Assembly: GCF_019468565.1 (NCBI RefSeq)
Contig: NZ_CP080521.1
Coordinates: 10,068,710 to 10,132,709, forward strand
Source of the DNA: Pseudonocardia sp. DSM 110487
GTDB lineage: Bacteria; Actinomycetota; Actinomycetes; Mycobacteriales; Pseudonocardiaceae
Reading direction: 5' to 3'
DNA: 64,000 nt
Under the pieces are notes generated by a model. The model was given only the letters and a program-made list of their open reading frames with translations. It was not told where the DNA came from and did no database searches. Positions 25,656-34,490 of this stretch are shown one piece after another (position 1 is the stretch's first letter; each line of letters begins with the position of its first letter). Position numbers and translations under genes: made by a program.

Positions 25656-26066
25656 TCACTCGGCGGCGGTCCTGCGTCGGTCGGACCTGCGGCTGTGGGG
25701 AGCGTCGCCCGTGCCCATCACGTAGGACAGGACGAGATGATTCCAGCTGCAGGTGCGGCAGACCTCCACCACGTACACGGAGAAGTCGGCGTAGACGTTC
25801 GCCAGCTGCTCGATCTCCTCGGGCTTGCGTGCTGATCCCGCGGCGTGCTTGAGCTCGTCGCCGAAGATCCACGAGACCTGGGTGAGTCGTTCCTTGCGGC
25901 AGACCGGACACGCGCGATCGGTGGCTTCGCCGTGGAAACGCGCTGCTCGGAGCAGGTACGGGCTCGCATCGCAAACCTCGGCGACACCGACCCGACCGGA
26001 GTGGACGTCGGCGAGCAGCGCACGGCGCTGCAACGCGTAGTCGACCACCTGCCGCTGGGTGCGCAC
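25656..26066 (-). CDS. DUF5318 zinc-ribbon-like protein (Rv0049-like)
   Basis: Protein of 136 residues beginning VRTQRQVVDYALQRRALLAD (GTG at 26066; an ATG at 26219 would extend it into the promoter of the divergent PadR gene). Two cysteine pairs, CPVC in the middle and CRTC near the C-terminus (EVCRTCSWNHLVLSY), could hold one metal ion. Located directly upstream of ponA with 34 bases between, as is Rv0049 beside ponA1 in Mycobacterium. Function is not known; the conserved link suggests a role with ponA. Confidence 0.8.
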   Translation of the reverse strand: MRTQRQVVDYALQRRALLADVHSGRVGVAEVCDASPYLLRAARFHGEATDRACPVCRKERLTQVSWIFGDELKHAAGSARKPEEIEQLANVYADFSVYVVEVCRTCSWNHLVLSYVMGTGDAPHSRRSDRRRTAAE

Positions 26067-26245
26067 CCGGTCAGGGTACGCGGAGAGCGCCGGCGATCGT
26101 GGAGAACGCCTCCAACCGGCCCGATCGATCGACGACGGGTCGTCCTGACGCGCTCTCGGGACTGCAGGCAGATGTATCGGCTCGATATACTGGGGCATGC
26201 TATCGGCGCGTGCCATCACAGCGCGGCAACGGAGGTGAGGTCGTC

Positions 26246-26833
26246 GTGCTCGAGCTGGCGATCCTCGGCCTGCTCCAGGAGGCGCCTGTCCACGGCTACG
26301 AGCTGCGCAAGCAGCTCGCGCTCCGGCTGGGCAGCTTCCGGCTGTTCTCCTACGGGTCGTTGTACCCGGCGCTGCGCCGACTCACCCGTGCCGGCCTGAT
26401 CGTCGAGGATCCCGACCAGCCCCCGCCGGAGTCCGGCGCATGGCCGCGGCGGAGCCGGCGTGTGTATCGGATCACTGCCGAGGGCAAGGAGCGCCTCGCC
26501 GAGCTGCTGTCCGAGTCCGGACCCCACGCGTGGGACGACGAGGGCTTCGGCGTCCACCTCGCGTTCTTCTCCCGCACGCCGGCCGAGGTGCGGATGCGGA
26601 TCCTCGAGGGCAGGAGGCGTGCCGTCGAGGAACGCAGGGAGGGGCTCCGCGCGGCCCTCGGCAGGGCCCGCGAGCAGATCGACAACTACACCCAGCAGCT
26701 CCACCAGCTCGGCCTCGACGCGTGCGAGCGGGAGGTGCGGTGGCTCAACGAGCTGATCGCCACCGAGCGTGCGGCGCGGGACGGGGTGGAACCCGCAGAC
26801 CAGGAAGACGAGAGAAGGAGCCGCCATGAGTGA
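26246..26833 (+). CDS. PadR-family transcriptional regulator
   Basis: Regulator of 195 residues. The winged helix starts at once (VLELAILGLLQEAPVHGYEL) and continues FRLFSYGSLYPALRRLTRAG, with the wing RRVYRITAEGKERL. The C-terminal part is a helical dimerisation region (AVEERREGLRAALGRAREQI), as in the Vir-like PadR subgroup. GTG at 26246 gives the canonical start, with GGAGGTGAGG upstream. Its stop overlaps the ino1 start by eight bases; the Rv0047c-Rv0046c pair of Mycobacterium is similarly placed. It may control ino1 or itself. Confidence 0.9.
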   Translation: MLELAILGLLQEAPVHGYELRKQLALRLGSFRLFSYGSLYPALRRLTRAGLIVEDPDQPPPESGAWPRRSRRVYRITAEGKERLAELLSESGPHAWDDEGFGVHLAFFSRTPAEVRMRILEGRRRAVEERREGLRAALGRAREQIDNYTQQLHQLGLDACEREVRWLNELIATERAARDGVEPADQEDERRSRHE

Positions 26834-27905
26834 GGTCCGTGTCGCCGTCGTCGGCGTGGGTAACTGCGCGGCGTCGCTGGTGCAGGGCGTGCACTACTAC
26901 GCGGACGCCGATCCGGCCACGCGCGTCCCCGGCCTGATGCACGTCGACTTCGGCGGCTACCACGTGCGCGACATCACGTTCGTGGCCGCGTTCGACGTCG
27001 ACGCCAAGAAGGTGGGGCGCGACCTCTCGGAGGCGATCACCGCCAGCGAGAACAACACCATCAAGATCTGCGACGTCCCGCCGCTCGGCGTCCCGGTGCA
27101 GCGCGGCCACACGCTCGACGGCCTCGGCCGGTTCTACCGCGAGACGATCGACGAGTCCGACGACGAGCCGGTCGACGTCGCGCGTGTGCTCCGCGATACC
27201 CGTGCCGACGTGCTGGTGTCCTACCTGCCGGTCGGCAGCGAGGCGGCCGACCGCTTCTACGCGCAGGCGGCGATCGACGCTGGGGTGGCGTTCGTCAACG
27301 CGCTGCCGGTGTTCATCGCCTCCGACCCCGAGTGGGCGGAGAAGTTCCGCGTCGCGGGCGTGCCGATCATCGGTGACGACATCAAGAGCCAGGTCGGCGC
27401 CACCATCACCCACCGCGTGCTCGCCCGCCTGTTCGAGGACCGCGGGGTGCAGGTGGACCGCACGATGCAGCTGAACGTCGGCGGGAACATGGACTTCCTG
27501 AACATGAAGGAGCTGGAGCGGCTGGAGTCGAAGAAGGTCTCCAAGACCCAGTCGGTCACCTCCCAGGTCGACCGCGAGCTCGGCAAGGACAACGTCCACA
27601 TCGGGCCGTCGGACTACGTCGCGTGGCTCGACGACCGCAAGTGGGCCTACGTGCGGCTCGAGGGAAGGGCGTTCGGCGACGTGCCGCTGAACCTGGAGTA
27701 CAAGCTCGAGGTCTGGGACTCGCCCAACTCCGCGGGGATCATCATCGACGCCGTGCGGGCGGCCAAGCTGGCCAAGGACCGGGGCATCGGCGGGCCGGTG
27801 CTCTCCGCGGCGAGCTACTTCATGAAGTCCCCTCCCGAGCAGTACAGCGACGACGTCGCCCGCCAGGCGGTGGAGGAGTTCATCCGCGGCGAACGAGAGC
27901 GCTGA
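26826..27905 (+). CDS. ino1: Inositol-3-phosphate synthase
   Basis: NAD-dependent isomerase of 359 residues that converts glucose-6-phosphate to inositol-3-phosphate, the entry to phosphatidylinositol and mycothiol synthesis in actinobacteria. Nucleotide-binding G10-V-G12-N-C-A-A-S opens the chain; the catalytic region is visible in IGDDIKSQVGATITHRVLA, NVGGNMDFLNM and YKLEVWDSPNSAGIIIDAVR. ATG at 26826 has GAAGGAG upstream and overlaps the PadR stop. Length is that of the short bacterial form. Confidence 0.95.
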   Translation: MSEVRVAVVGVGNCAASLVQGVHYYADADPATRVPGLMHVDFGGYHVRDITFVAAFDVDAKKVGRDLSEAITASENNTIKICDVPPLGVPVQRGHTLDGLGRFYRETIDESDDEPVDVARVLRDTRADVLVSYLPVGSEAADRFYAQAAIDAGVAFVNALPVFIASDPEWAEKFRVAGVPIIGDDIKSQVGATITHRVLARLFEDRGVQVDRTMQLNVGGNMDFLNMKELERLESKKVSKTQSVTSQVDRELGKDNVHIGPSDYVAWLDDRKWAYVRLEGRAFGDVPLNLEYKLEVWDSPNSAGIIIDAVRAAKLAKDRGIGGPVLSAASYFMKSPPEQYSDDVARQAVEEFIRGERER

Positions 27906-27922
27906 CACCGCTCCGCGTACGT

Positions 27923-27960
27923 CGGCCCCGGCCGTGGCCCTGTCGCCACGACCGGGGCCG
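27923..27960 (+). terminator. Terminator of ino1
   Basis: Inverted repeat with 16-base arms (CGGCCCCGGCCGTGGC and its partner, one mismatch), loop CCTGTC, beginning 17 bases after the ino1 stop and followed by ATTCGTTTG. Confidence 0.8.
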
Positions 27961-28412
27961 ATTCGTTTGCAGACCACCAACCTTTCCGAAAGCACCGGAT
28001 CCGTTCCATTATGGAAGGGGTTTCACTCGTCTGCTCCAATAACGAACGCATCACGGCACATCTCGTGTCGCAGGTCACCGGGTTGCACAGATCAACTCGT
28101 TGATGGAGCAGTACGAGCGTCCGGGACGTGCCCTATTCGGTGCAGTGAGCGGTGAGCAGGTTCACCGGATAGCGCCTGCATAATTGAGATGTTCGTCATG
28201 GCTGGGCATCGAAATGCGTTCGTAATGTGCCAGACGGCCCTGCGCCACCGACGCTCAACCAGGGCGGCGGGCGCAGGGTCACCGCCGGACAGGCGGGATG
28301 CGGCACGGCCCGGATGCCAAACCAGGGGCCGTGCACGGCGCGTCCCGCCGGCTCCGCGGGCTTCCCCCGGCCCGCTGGGACCCCGTCCGTCGGTGCTACC
28401 CCGAGGACCACC
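27961..28412. other. Leader/promoter region of the NlpC/P60 gene
   Basis: About 450 bases with no credible gene. The first half is relatively AT-rich, with GGATAGCGCCTGCATAATTG near 28170 a plausible promoter. The second half (28230-28400) is very GC-rich and can form long stems. In actinobacteria secreted NlpC/P60 genes often follow a cyclic-di-AMP riboswitch, but I could not find the conserved core here. Confidence 0.4.
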
Positions 28413-28952
28413 GTGCCCAAGCATCTCCCCGCTCTAGCGCTTCGCGTCGCCGTCGTGACCACCACTGCTGCCGCCGCCTCCGTCTTCGCGGTGCTCCCCG
28501 CCACCGCCGAGGGCACCCCTGCCGCCCCCGTTGCGCTGGCCGTCACCCCGGTCGTGAAGACCGCGCCCTCCCTCGTAGAGCCCGCCGTCGCGGGCGCGCC
28601 GGCCGCCGCGACGCGGGCCGCGGCTGTCGACCTCGCCAAGAGCAAGGTCGGCTCGCCGTACCGGTACGGGGCGACCGGTCCGAACGCCTTCGACTGCTCC
28701 GGCCTCGTATCGTGGGCGTTCAAGAAGGCGGGCAAGTCGCTGCCGCGTACCAGCCGGGCACAATCGAAGGTCGGTACGCCGGTCTCGCGCGACGAGCTGC
28801 AGCCCGGTGACCTCGTCTTCTTCTACAAGCCGGTCAGCCACGTCGGCATCTACATCGGCGACAACAAGATCGTGCACGCGAGCACCCGCAAGAGCCCGGT
28901 CAAGATCTCCGACATGAGCCGGATGAAGTTCAACTCCGCGCGCCGCATCTAG
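28413..28952 (+). CDS. Secreted NlpC/P60 peptidoglycan endopeptidase
   Basis: Cysteine peptidase of 179 residues that cuts peptide bridges in peptidoglycan outside the membrane. A signal sequence (about 1-32, ending VLPATAEG) is followed by a Pro/Ala/Val linker and the catalytic domain from about residue 70. The triad is C95 (FDCSGLVSW), H143 (VSHVGIYIGD) and H155 (IVHASTRKS). GTG at 28413 gives a compact signal peptide; earlier in-frame codons would run through the structured leader. No SH3 or LysM domain is present. Confidence 0.9.
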   Translation: MPKHLPALALRVAVVTTTAAAASVFAVLPATAEGTPAAPVALAVTPVVKTAPSLVEPAVAGAPAAATRAAAVDLAKSKVGSPYRYGATGPNAFDCSGLVSWAFKKAGKSLPRTSRAQSKVGTPVSRDELQPGDLVFFYKPVSHVGIYIGDNKIVHASTRKSPVKISDMSRMKFNSARRI

Positions 28953-29437
28953 TGGCCCCCGGCCGGACTTCGTGATCATCGTCTGATCACAGGACTCGGG
29001 GAGCATCCCGGTACGGCGGAGCAGCCGGCGCATCCCGTGTCGGTCGACGCAGCCGGTCGCGGTGCGTTCCGCGGAACGCACGGGCGGCCCTGCCTCGGCG
29101 CCGTACCACTTCAGATCATGGAAGCGAAGATCGCGAATAGCGGTTGTCCATGGCTGCCGGCACAGCCATGAGCAACCGATACTTCGGATCATGGGCGAGG
29201 ATGCCGCCACCTCTGCTCAGCTCGGCCATGAGGCTCCCGTCGCCGGCGCAGCGCAGCTGTTGCGCAACGCGTCCGGTGCGGGCGCCGGGCCACTCGGACA
29301 GGCACGAACCGCACGGTGGTCTCGAGCCCCACCGGGCCTACCCCCAGTGCCGCGCAGCTGCGTACATCGAAGGGGCCAGTCCCGGATCTGTCGGCAGATC
29401 GATGCTCGATACCACCTGCGCTCGTACCATCGGCTGG
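28953..29437. repeat. Intergenic region with inverted and direct repeats
   Basis: 485 bases without a credible gene. GTGATCA-TCGTC-TGATCAC (28972-28990) may end the NlpC/P60 transcript. Further on, a hairpin with 15-base arms (29142-29177; CATGGCTG...CAGCCATG core, two mismatches) is flanked on both sides by a direct repeat of the form ACTTC-R-GATCATGG (29108 and 29180). The arrangement looks like a paired binding site; no family is recognised. Confidence 0.4.
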
Positions 29438-29851
29438 GTGAGCTCCGAGGCCGACCGCAGCCGCCTGCGCATCTCCGACGCCGACCGCGCCGCGACGGCC
29501 GAGCGGCTGCGGATCGCGCTCGACGAGGGCCGGCTCGACCTCACCGAGTACGACGACCGGGTGCGCTCGGCGTACGCCGCAACCACCTACGGCGAGCTCG
29601 AGCCCATCACGGCCGACCTGCCACCGGTGACCGTGCCGGCGGTGAAGGAACCGGCCGCGCCCGTGGAACGCCAGAAGTGGCTCAACGAGTGGCGCGAGTG
29701 GCTCGGCGGCGCGGTCATCATGATCGCCATCTGGGGCACGACGTCGCTGGTGTCCGGGTCGCTGCACGCGTTCTGGCCCGCGATCCCGCTCGGGATCTGG
29801 GCCGCCGTCCTCCTCGCAGGTGCGCTCGGCAACAAGGAGAAGGACGCCTGA
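29438..29851 (+). CDS. DUF1707 membrane protein
   Basis: Protein of 137 residues. The N-terminal DUF1707 domain reads LRISDADRAATAERLRIALD, then GRLDLTEYDDRVRSAYAATT with YGELEPITADLP. A short linker leads to two membrane segments (WLGGAVIMIAIWGTTSLVSG and FWPAIPLGIWAAVLLAGALG). GTG at 29438 is chosen; ATG at 29402 would add 12 residues. DUF1707 domains occur at the N-terminus of many actinobacterial membrane proteins; the function is unknown. Confidence 0.8.
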   Translation: MSSEADRSRLRISDADRAATAERLRIALDEGRLDLTEYDDRVRSAYAATTYGELEPITADLPPVTVPAVKEPAAPVERQKWLNEWREWLGGAVIMIAIWGTTSLVSGSLHAFWPAIPLGIWAAVLLAGALGNKEKDA

Positions 29852-29855
29852 GGCG

Positions 29856-30704
29856 CTATCGCGCGGCGTCGGCGGCGATCGCCAGCAGCGAGAGCGCGTC
29901 GTGATCCGGCGTGCCCTGCGCTGCTTGGTGGACGATGATCCGCGTGCTGCCGTCGCCCGTGCGGAGCACCTCCCACGTCAGGGAGATCGTCCCCACCGTC
30001 GGGTGGTGGAGGACCTTCTGCGCGCCGATCTTGCGACGGACGTCGTGACGCTCCCAGAGCGCTGCGAACTCCGGACTCGCCGCGGACAGTTCCTCGACCA
30101 GCGCGGTGACGTCGGGCGCGTCCGGGTCGCTGGCGAGCACGGTCCGCAGGTCGGCCACCGCTCCCGCCGCCGAGGACCGCCAGTCGTCGAACAGCGCCGG
30201 GGCGTCCCGGTGCCGGAACATGTAGCGGATCGTGTTCCGGCGGGCAGGCGGCCACTCCGCGAATCCGTGGTAGAGCGCGAGGCCCTCCGCGTTTGCGGCG
30301 AGGACGTCGCTCGTGCGGCTCAGCACCAGCGCTGGGCAAGGCCGCAGGTTCTCCAGCAGCAGGCGCATGCTCGCCGTGACCGTCCGGTCCGGCGGGTGGT
30401 GCACCGGCCTGCGCCGGGCGACGTGGTCGGCGAGCCCGAACAGGTGGGCCCGCGCCTCGTCGTCGAGCTGCAGCGCGCTGGCCAGCGCTCCGAGCACCGC
30501 GCTGCTCGGGTTCGTCTCCTTGCCCTGCTCCAGCCGTATGTAGTAGTCGACGCTCACCCCGGCGAGCGCGGCCAGCTCCTCCCGCCGCAGGCCGGGCGTG
30601 CGCCGCAGGCCCACACCGACGGGCAACCCAACATCGTCGGGCCGGATCCGGGCCCGCCGAGCCCGCAGGAAGGCGGCCAGCGCTGTAGAGCTCACGACAC
30701 CCAT
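29856..30704 (-). CDS. XRE-type regulator with MmyB-like ligand domain
   Basis: Regulator of 282 residues. The helix-turn-helix is at about residues 30-65 (RRTPGLRREELAALAGVSVD, YYIRLEQG). The rest is the PAS-like MmyB domain (LVLSRTSDVLAANAEGLALY, then RNTIRYMFRHRDAPALFDDW), which in characterised members binds a fatty acid-like ligand. It is divergent from the small membrane protein gene with 108 bases between starts; such regulators usually control the divergent gene. ATG at 30704. Confidence 0.9.
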   Translation of the reverse strand: MGVVSSTALAAFLRARRARIRPDDVGLPVGVGLRRTPGLRREELAALAGVSVDYYIRLEQGKETNPSSAVLGALASALQLDDEARAHLFGLADHVARRRPVHHPPDRTVTASMRLLLENLRPCPALVLSRTSDVLAANAEGLALYHGFAEWPPARRNTIRYMFRHRDAPALFDDWRSSAAGAVADLRTVLASDPDAPDVTALVEELSAASPEFAALWERHDVRRKIGAQKVLHHPTVGTISLTWEVLRTGDGSTRIIVHQAAQGTPDHDALSLLAIAADAAR

Positions 30705-30812
30705 CGTCCCAGCCACCCGGCTGCGGTGGGTGGCCCTGACACTGCCACCGGCACGGCAACCAGGAACGACGCACCCTGAACGACCGGCGGCGCCGCGGGC
30801 ACGGTGGGAGCC

Positions 30813-31064
30813 ATGACGACTTCCGTGCCTGAACGACCCGCAACGGCCCGGGCCACCGGTCCGCGGCGCTGGAAGATGTGGGTGCTTCTGACCTGCACGA
30901 TCTACCCGCTGATCCTCGTCATCGTCACTGTGACGGATCCGTTCGTCCACGCGCTCCCCGCCCCACTGCGCTTCCTCGCCGTCGTACCGCTCATGACCGC
31001 ATCGGTGGTGTGGGCCGTGCTGCCGCAGATCCAGCGCTGGTTCGGCCGCTGGCTGACGCGGTGA
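30813..31064 (+). CDS. Small two-helix membrane protein
   Basis: Protein of 83 residues with a charged N-terminus (MTTSVPERPATARATGPRRW) and two membrane helices (VLLTCTIYPLILVIVTVTDP and LRFLAVVPLMTASVVWAVLP), ending in an arginine-rich tail. It resembles the membrane tail found on some antibiotic-biosynthesis monooxygenase proteins, but no enzyme domain is present. ATG at 30813 has GGGAG five bases upstream. Probably regulated by the divergent MmyB-type protein. Confidence 0.65.
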   Translation: MTTSVPERPATARATGPRRWKMWVLLTCTIYPLILVIVTVTDPFVHALPAPLRFLAVVPLMTASVVWAVLPQIQRWFGRWLTR

Positions 31065-31128
31065 AGCATCGCTGATTGGCAAGAACTGGCCTGGTGCAGG
31101 GCACTGCGATCCCCGTACGGTCGCACGC

Positions 31129-32121
31129 ATGCTCGGGGGGATCGGCGGGCGCCTGCGCACGGCCGCTGTCGCGCTCATGCTCACATTCGGTGTCACGGCA
31201 GGGGCGGCGGGCTGCGGACTTCTCGGTGGGTCCGAGCCGGAGCCGGCCGCGGAGGGCGCGCCGCCACGGCTCACGGTTTCCATCATGCCCACCACCGACC
31301 TGGCCCCGTTCCACCTCGCCGTGCAGAACGGGTACTTCGACGCCGAGGGTGTGCGGGTGGAATCCGTGCCGGCGCCGAGCGGGCAGGCCTCGCTCGCAAA
31401 GCTCATCGGCGGTGAGGTGGACATCGCCTACAGCAGCTACACCCCGTTCTTCGTGGCGCAGAGCCAGGGAGCCGCGGACCTGAAGTTCGTGGCGGACGCC
31501 TCTTCTGCCGCCCCGAACACGACGATGATCGTGGCCTTGCCCGGCTCCGGGGTGCGATCGGTCGCCGATCTCGCGGGCAAGCGCATCGCCGTCACCGCGA
31601 CCAACACGATCTCCGACACGCTCGTGAAGGCGGTGATGCGGGAGGCCGGCGTCGACTTCTCGGGCGTGCAGTGGATCAGCGTCCCCTTCCCGGAGACGGC
31701 CCCCGCGCTCGCCCGTGGTGACGTCGACGCGGCCTTCCTCACCGAACCGTTCATCACGCTGGCGGCTCGGAGCGTCGGCGCGGCGCCGATCGTCGACACC
31801 GCGACCGGACCGACGGCGGAGCTGCCCACGGCGGGGTATGCCGCTCTCGCAGGGTTCGCCGACGAGAACCGGGACGCGATAGCCGCCTTCCAGCGGGCGA
31901 TGGCGAAGGCCACCGACGAGGCTGCTGACCGAGCCAAGGTGGAGCCGCTGCTCGTGGCGAACTCCGGGATCGACGCCGAGACGGCCTCCGCCACCGCACT
32001 GCTGACGTTCCGCTCGGCGCTCGACGCTCGCGAGCTGCAGCGGGTCCCCGACCTGCTCCTCGAGTTCGGGGTGCTCCGGGAGCGGGTGGACGCATCGGCC
32101 ATGATCAGCCCAACGGCCTAG
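31129..32121 (+). CDS. ABC transporter substrate-binding lipoprotein (SsuA/NMT1-like)
   Basis: Solute-binding lipoprotein of 330 residues, with signal and lipobox ending at C29 (AGAAGC). The mature part LTVSIMPTTDLAPFHLAVQN, GYFDAEGVRVE and GGEVDIAYSSYTPFF is the SsuA/TauA/NMT1 fold. First gene of a four-gene operon with two permeases and an ATPase; its stop shares a base with the first permease start. It is only distantly like the protein at 6895-7899, so the two systems probably carry different solutes. Confidence 0.88.
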   Translation: MLGGIGGRLRTAAVALMLTFGVTAGAAGCGLLGGSEPEPAAEGAPPRLTVSIMPTTDLAPFHLAVQNGYFDAEGVRVESVPAPSGQASLAKLIGGEVDIAYSSYTPFFVAQSQGAADLKFVADASSAAPNTTMIVALPGSGVRSVADLAGKRIAVTATNTISDTLVKAVMREAGVDFSGVQWISVPFPETAPALARGDVDAAFLTEPFITLAARSVGAAPIVDTATGPTAELPTAGYAALAGFADENRDAIAAFQRAMAKATDEAADRAKVEPLLVANSGIDAETASATALLTFRSALDARELQRVPDLLLEFGVLRERVDASAMISPTA

Positions 32122-32882
32122 TGTCGGCGGTGCGGAGCCTTGCCGGGCTGCTCGCCGTGCTTGCGTTGTGGGAGGGCAGTACCCGAGTAGGACTGGTGGA
32201 CGCCCGGTTCGTGCCGCCGCCGTCGGTGGTCCTCGTCCGGGTGGCCGAGCTACTGGGCAGTGAGGCGTTCCTGCGCGACGTGATCGCCACGGTGCTGGCG
32301 TGGGCGATAGCGCTCGGCATCGCCGTGGCGATCGCCGTGCCGGCGGGCTTGGTGCTCGGCAGCGTCCGAGCCGTGCGCATCGCGACGCGGGCACTCGTCG
32401 AGCTGCTCCGCCCGATCCCGTCCGTCGCGCTGATCCCGCTGGTGATCCTGCTCGTCGGCGGCGGCCCGGAAGCCAAGATCACGCTCGCGGTGTACGCCTC
32501 GATCTGGCCGATCCTCTACAACACCGTCTACGGACTCGACGAGATCGACCCGCTGCTCACCGAGACCGCACGGGCCTGCGGCACGCCGCGACTGCACATC
32601 GCCACATCGGTCGCCCTTCCCTGTGCCGCGCCGTTCATGGTCACCGGCGTGCGGCTCTCCGCCGCCATCGCGCTCATCGTGGTGGTGAGCACCGAGTTCC
32701 TCGCGGGTGCGAGCCGGGGTATCGGCAGCGCGATCCTCCAGGCGAGCAGCGGTGCCGGCCGCATGGACCTCGTCCTCGCGGCCACGTTCGTCGCGGGCGC
32801 GATCGGATTCGCGATCAACGAAGGGCTGGAACGGCTGGCTAGGCGCGCCTTCCCGTGGAGCACCGTGGCGAGCGCGGCGTGA
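32121..32882 (+). CDS. ABC transporter permease, first of two
   Basis: Permease of 253 residues with about six membrane segments (SLAGLLAVLALWEG, VLAWAIALGIAVAIAVPAGL, and so on). The EAA loop is TARACGTPRLHIATSVALP. GTG at 32121 uses the last base of the preceding stop codon (TAGTG). SsuC/TauC-like systems normally have one permease gene forming a homodimer; here two unlike genes point to a heterodimer. Confidence 0.88.
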   Translation: MSAVRSLAGLLAVLALWEGSTRVGLVDARFVPPPSVVLVRVAELLGSEAFLRDVIATVLAWAIALGIAVAIAVPAGLVLGSVRAVRIATRALVELLRPIPSVALIPLVILLVGGGPEAKITLAVYASIWPILYNTVYGLDEIDPLLTETARACGTPRLHIATSVALPCAAPFMVTGVRLSAAIALIVVVSTEFLAGASRGIGSAILQASSGAGRMDLVLAATFVAGAIGFAINEGLERLARRAFPWSTVASAA

Positions 32883-33679
32883 ACGGACTGCTGCTCCGAT
32901 CTTCGGTTCTCGTTCCGGCCCTCGTCGCATGGGAGGCCGCCACGCGCTCGGCTGGCAGCGCGTTCTTCCCCCCGCCGAGCGCGATCGCCGCCGCGGCGGC
33001 GCGGCTGTGGTTCAGCGGACCTGCCACCCAAGCGTTCCTGGCCGACACCGTCTTCGAGGACGTCCTGCCCAGCGTGGTCCGCGTGCTCACCGGCTGGCTC
33101 ATCGCCGTCGTGCTCGGAGTCACGGCAGGTGTCGCACTCGGCCGGTCCCGCGTCGCACTCGACTACGTCGGCCCTCAGCTCGCCTTCGCACGTGCGGTTC
33201 CCCCGCCCACGCTCATCCCGGTGTTCCTGGTGCTGTTCGGCATCGGAAGCACCATGCAGATCGCCACGATCGTCTTCGGTGCGCTGTGGCCCGTCCTGCT
33301 CAACGCCGCCGATGGAGCCCGCTCGCTCGACAGCGTGCAGGAGGACACGGCCAGATCCCTGCGCACCCCACTCGCATACCGGATCACGATGGTCGTGCTC
33401 CCCGCGGCCCTGCCGAAGATCTTCGCCGGGCTGCGGCTCAGCCTGTCGATCGCCGTGCTTCTCATGGTCGTGTCCGAGCTGGTCGGCGCCGCCAACGGGA
33501 TCGGCTACGAGCTGATCTTCGCCCAGCGCCAGTTCGACTTCCCGGTCATGTGGGCCTGGATCGCCCTGCTCGGCCTCTTGGGGTACGGGCTCAACACGAT
33601 CCTGCTCGTCGTCGAGCGGCGGGTGTTGCGCTGGCAGCCGTCTCGTGCGTCCCGGAAGGCCACGGATGTCCCTGCTTGA
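32879..33679 (+). CDS. ABC transporter permease, second of two
   Basis: Permease of 266 residues, paralogous to the preceding one but clearly different in sequence. The EAA loop is DTARSLRTPLAYRITMVVLP, with membrane segments such as VLTGWLIAVVLGVTAGVALG and MWAWIALLGLLGYGLNTILL. GTG at 32879 overlaps the preceding stop by four bases (GTGA). It likely forms the heterodimeric pore with the gene before it. Confidence 0.88.
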   Translation: MNGLLLRSSVLVPALVAWEAATRSAGSAFFPPPSAIAAAAARLWFSGPATQAFLADTVFEDVLPSVVRVLTGWLIAVVLGVTAGVALGRSRVALDYVGPQLAFARAVPPPTLIPVFLVLFGIGSTMQIATIVFGALWPVLLNAADGARSLDSVQEDTARSLRTPLAYRITMVVLPAALPKIFAGLRLSLSIAVLLMVVSELVGAANGIGYELIFAQRQFDFPVMWAWIALLGLLGYGLNTILLVVERRVLRWQPSRASRKATDVPA

Positions 33680-34490
33680 GGTGAGAGAGCTCGGCCATGT
33701 GTTTCCCGGCGGGCATCGGGCCATCGCGGAGCTCAGCTTCACGGTGGACGCGGGCGAACTCGTGTGCGTGGTCGGCCCGTCCGGATGTGGGAAGTCGACG
33801 CTGCTGCGCGCCGTGGGCGGGCTCCTCCCGCCGTCGAGCGGGGAAGTCCGGCTACACGGCGATCCTGTTCGCGGGGTGCCGGTCGATCTCGCCGTCGTGT
33901 TCCAGGACTACAGCCGCTCGCTCTTCCCCTGGCTCTCGACCCGCCGCAACGTCGAGTTCCCGCTGCGGTGGCGCGGGCTCGACCGCGCCGAGCGCCGCGA
34001 GCGGGCCACTGAGGCCCTGAGCGCCGTCGGGCTCGCCGATGCGGGGGAGCGGTTCCCGTGGCAGCTGTCCGGTGGGATGCAGCAGCGGGCGGCGATCGCT
34101 CGTGCGCTCGCGTGCCGACCCGCCGTGCTGCTCATGGACGAACCGTTCGCGTCGGTTGACGCGCAGACGCGACTCGAGTTGGAGGACCTGCTCCGTCAGG
34201 TGCAGCGGGAGCCTCGGGGGATGGAAGCCGGCGGAGCTTGCGGAGCCGGCGGGGCGGGTAAGCACTGCACCGTGCTCCTCGTCACGCACGACATCGACGA
34301 GAGCGTCTATCTCGCCGACCGGGTGCTGGTGCTCTCCCCGTCCCCGGCGACGATCGTCGCGGACCTGGCGGTCGGCCTGCCGGCCGACCGCGACCAGATC
34401 ACGACGCGCGAGTCGCCGGAGTTCGTCGCGCTGCGCGGCGAGATCGCCCGGCTGCTCCGCGGACCGGCCGGAGTCAGATCACCACGTTGA
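33666..34490 (+). CDS. ABC transporter ATP-binding protein
   Basis: ATPase of 274 residues: Walker A G37-P-S-G-C-G-K-S-T45, signature LSGGMQQRAAIARAL, Walker B and D-loop LLMDEPFASVD, switch histidine in LLVTHDIDES. A Gly/Ala-rich insertion (GMEAGGACGAGGAG, about residues 181-194) follows the D-loop helix and looks recent. ATG at 33666 overlaps the second permease by 14 bases. The 3' end overlaps the convergent leuS gene by 17 bases, so no terminator separates the two. Confidence 0.9.
   Translation: MSLLEVRELGHVFPGGHRAIAELSFTVDAGELVCVVGPSGCGKSTLLRAVGGLLPPSSGEVRLHGDPVRGVPVDLAVVFQDYSRSLFPWLSTRRNVEFPLRWRGLDRAERRERATEALSAVGLADAGERFPWQLSGGMQQRAAIARALACRPAVLLMDEPFASVDAQTRLELEDLLRQVQREPRGMEAGGACGAGGAGKHCTVLLVTHDIDESVYLADRVLVLSPSPATIVADLAVGLPADRDQITTRESPEFVALRGEIARLLRGPAGVRSPR

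Noticed and set aside
28212..28412. Possible ydaO-type cyclic-di-AMP riboswitch before the NlpC/P60 gene
   Set aside because: The context is classic, and the leader is long and structured, but I could not find the conserved GGGGGA...GGGGTGAAT-like core segments in order. A covariance-model search would decide.
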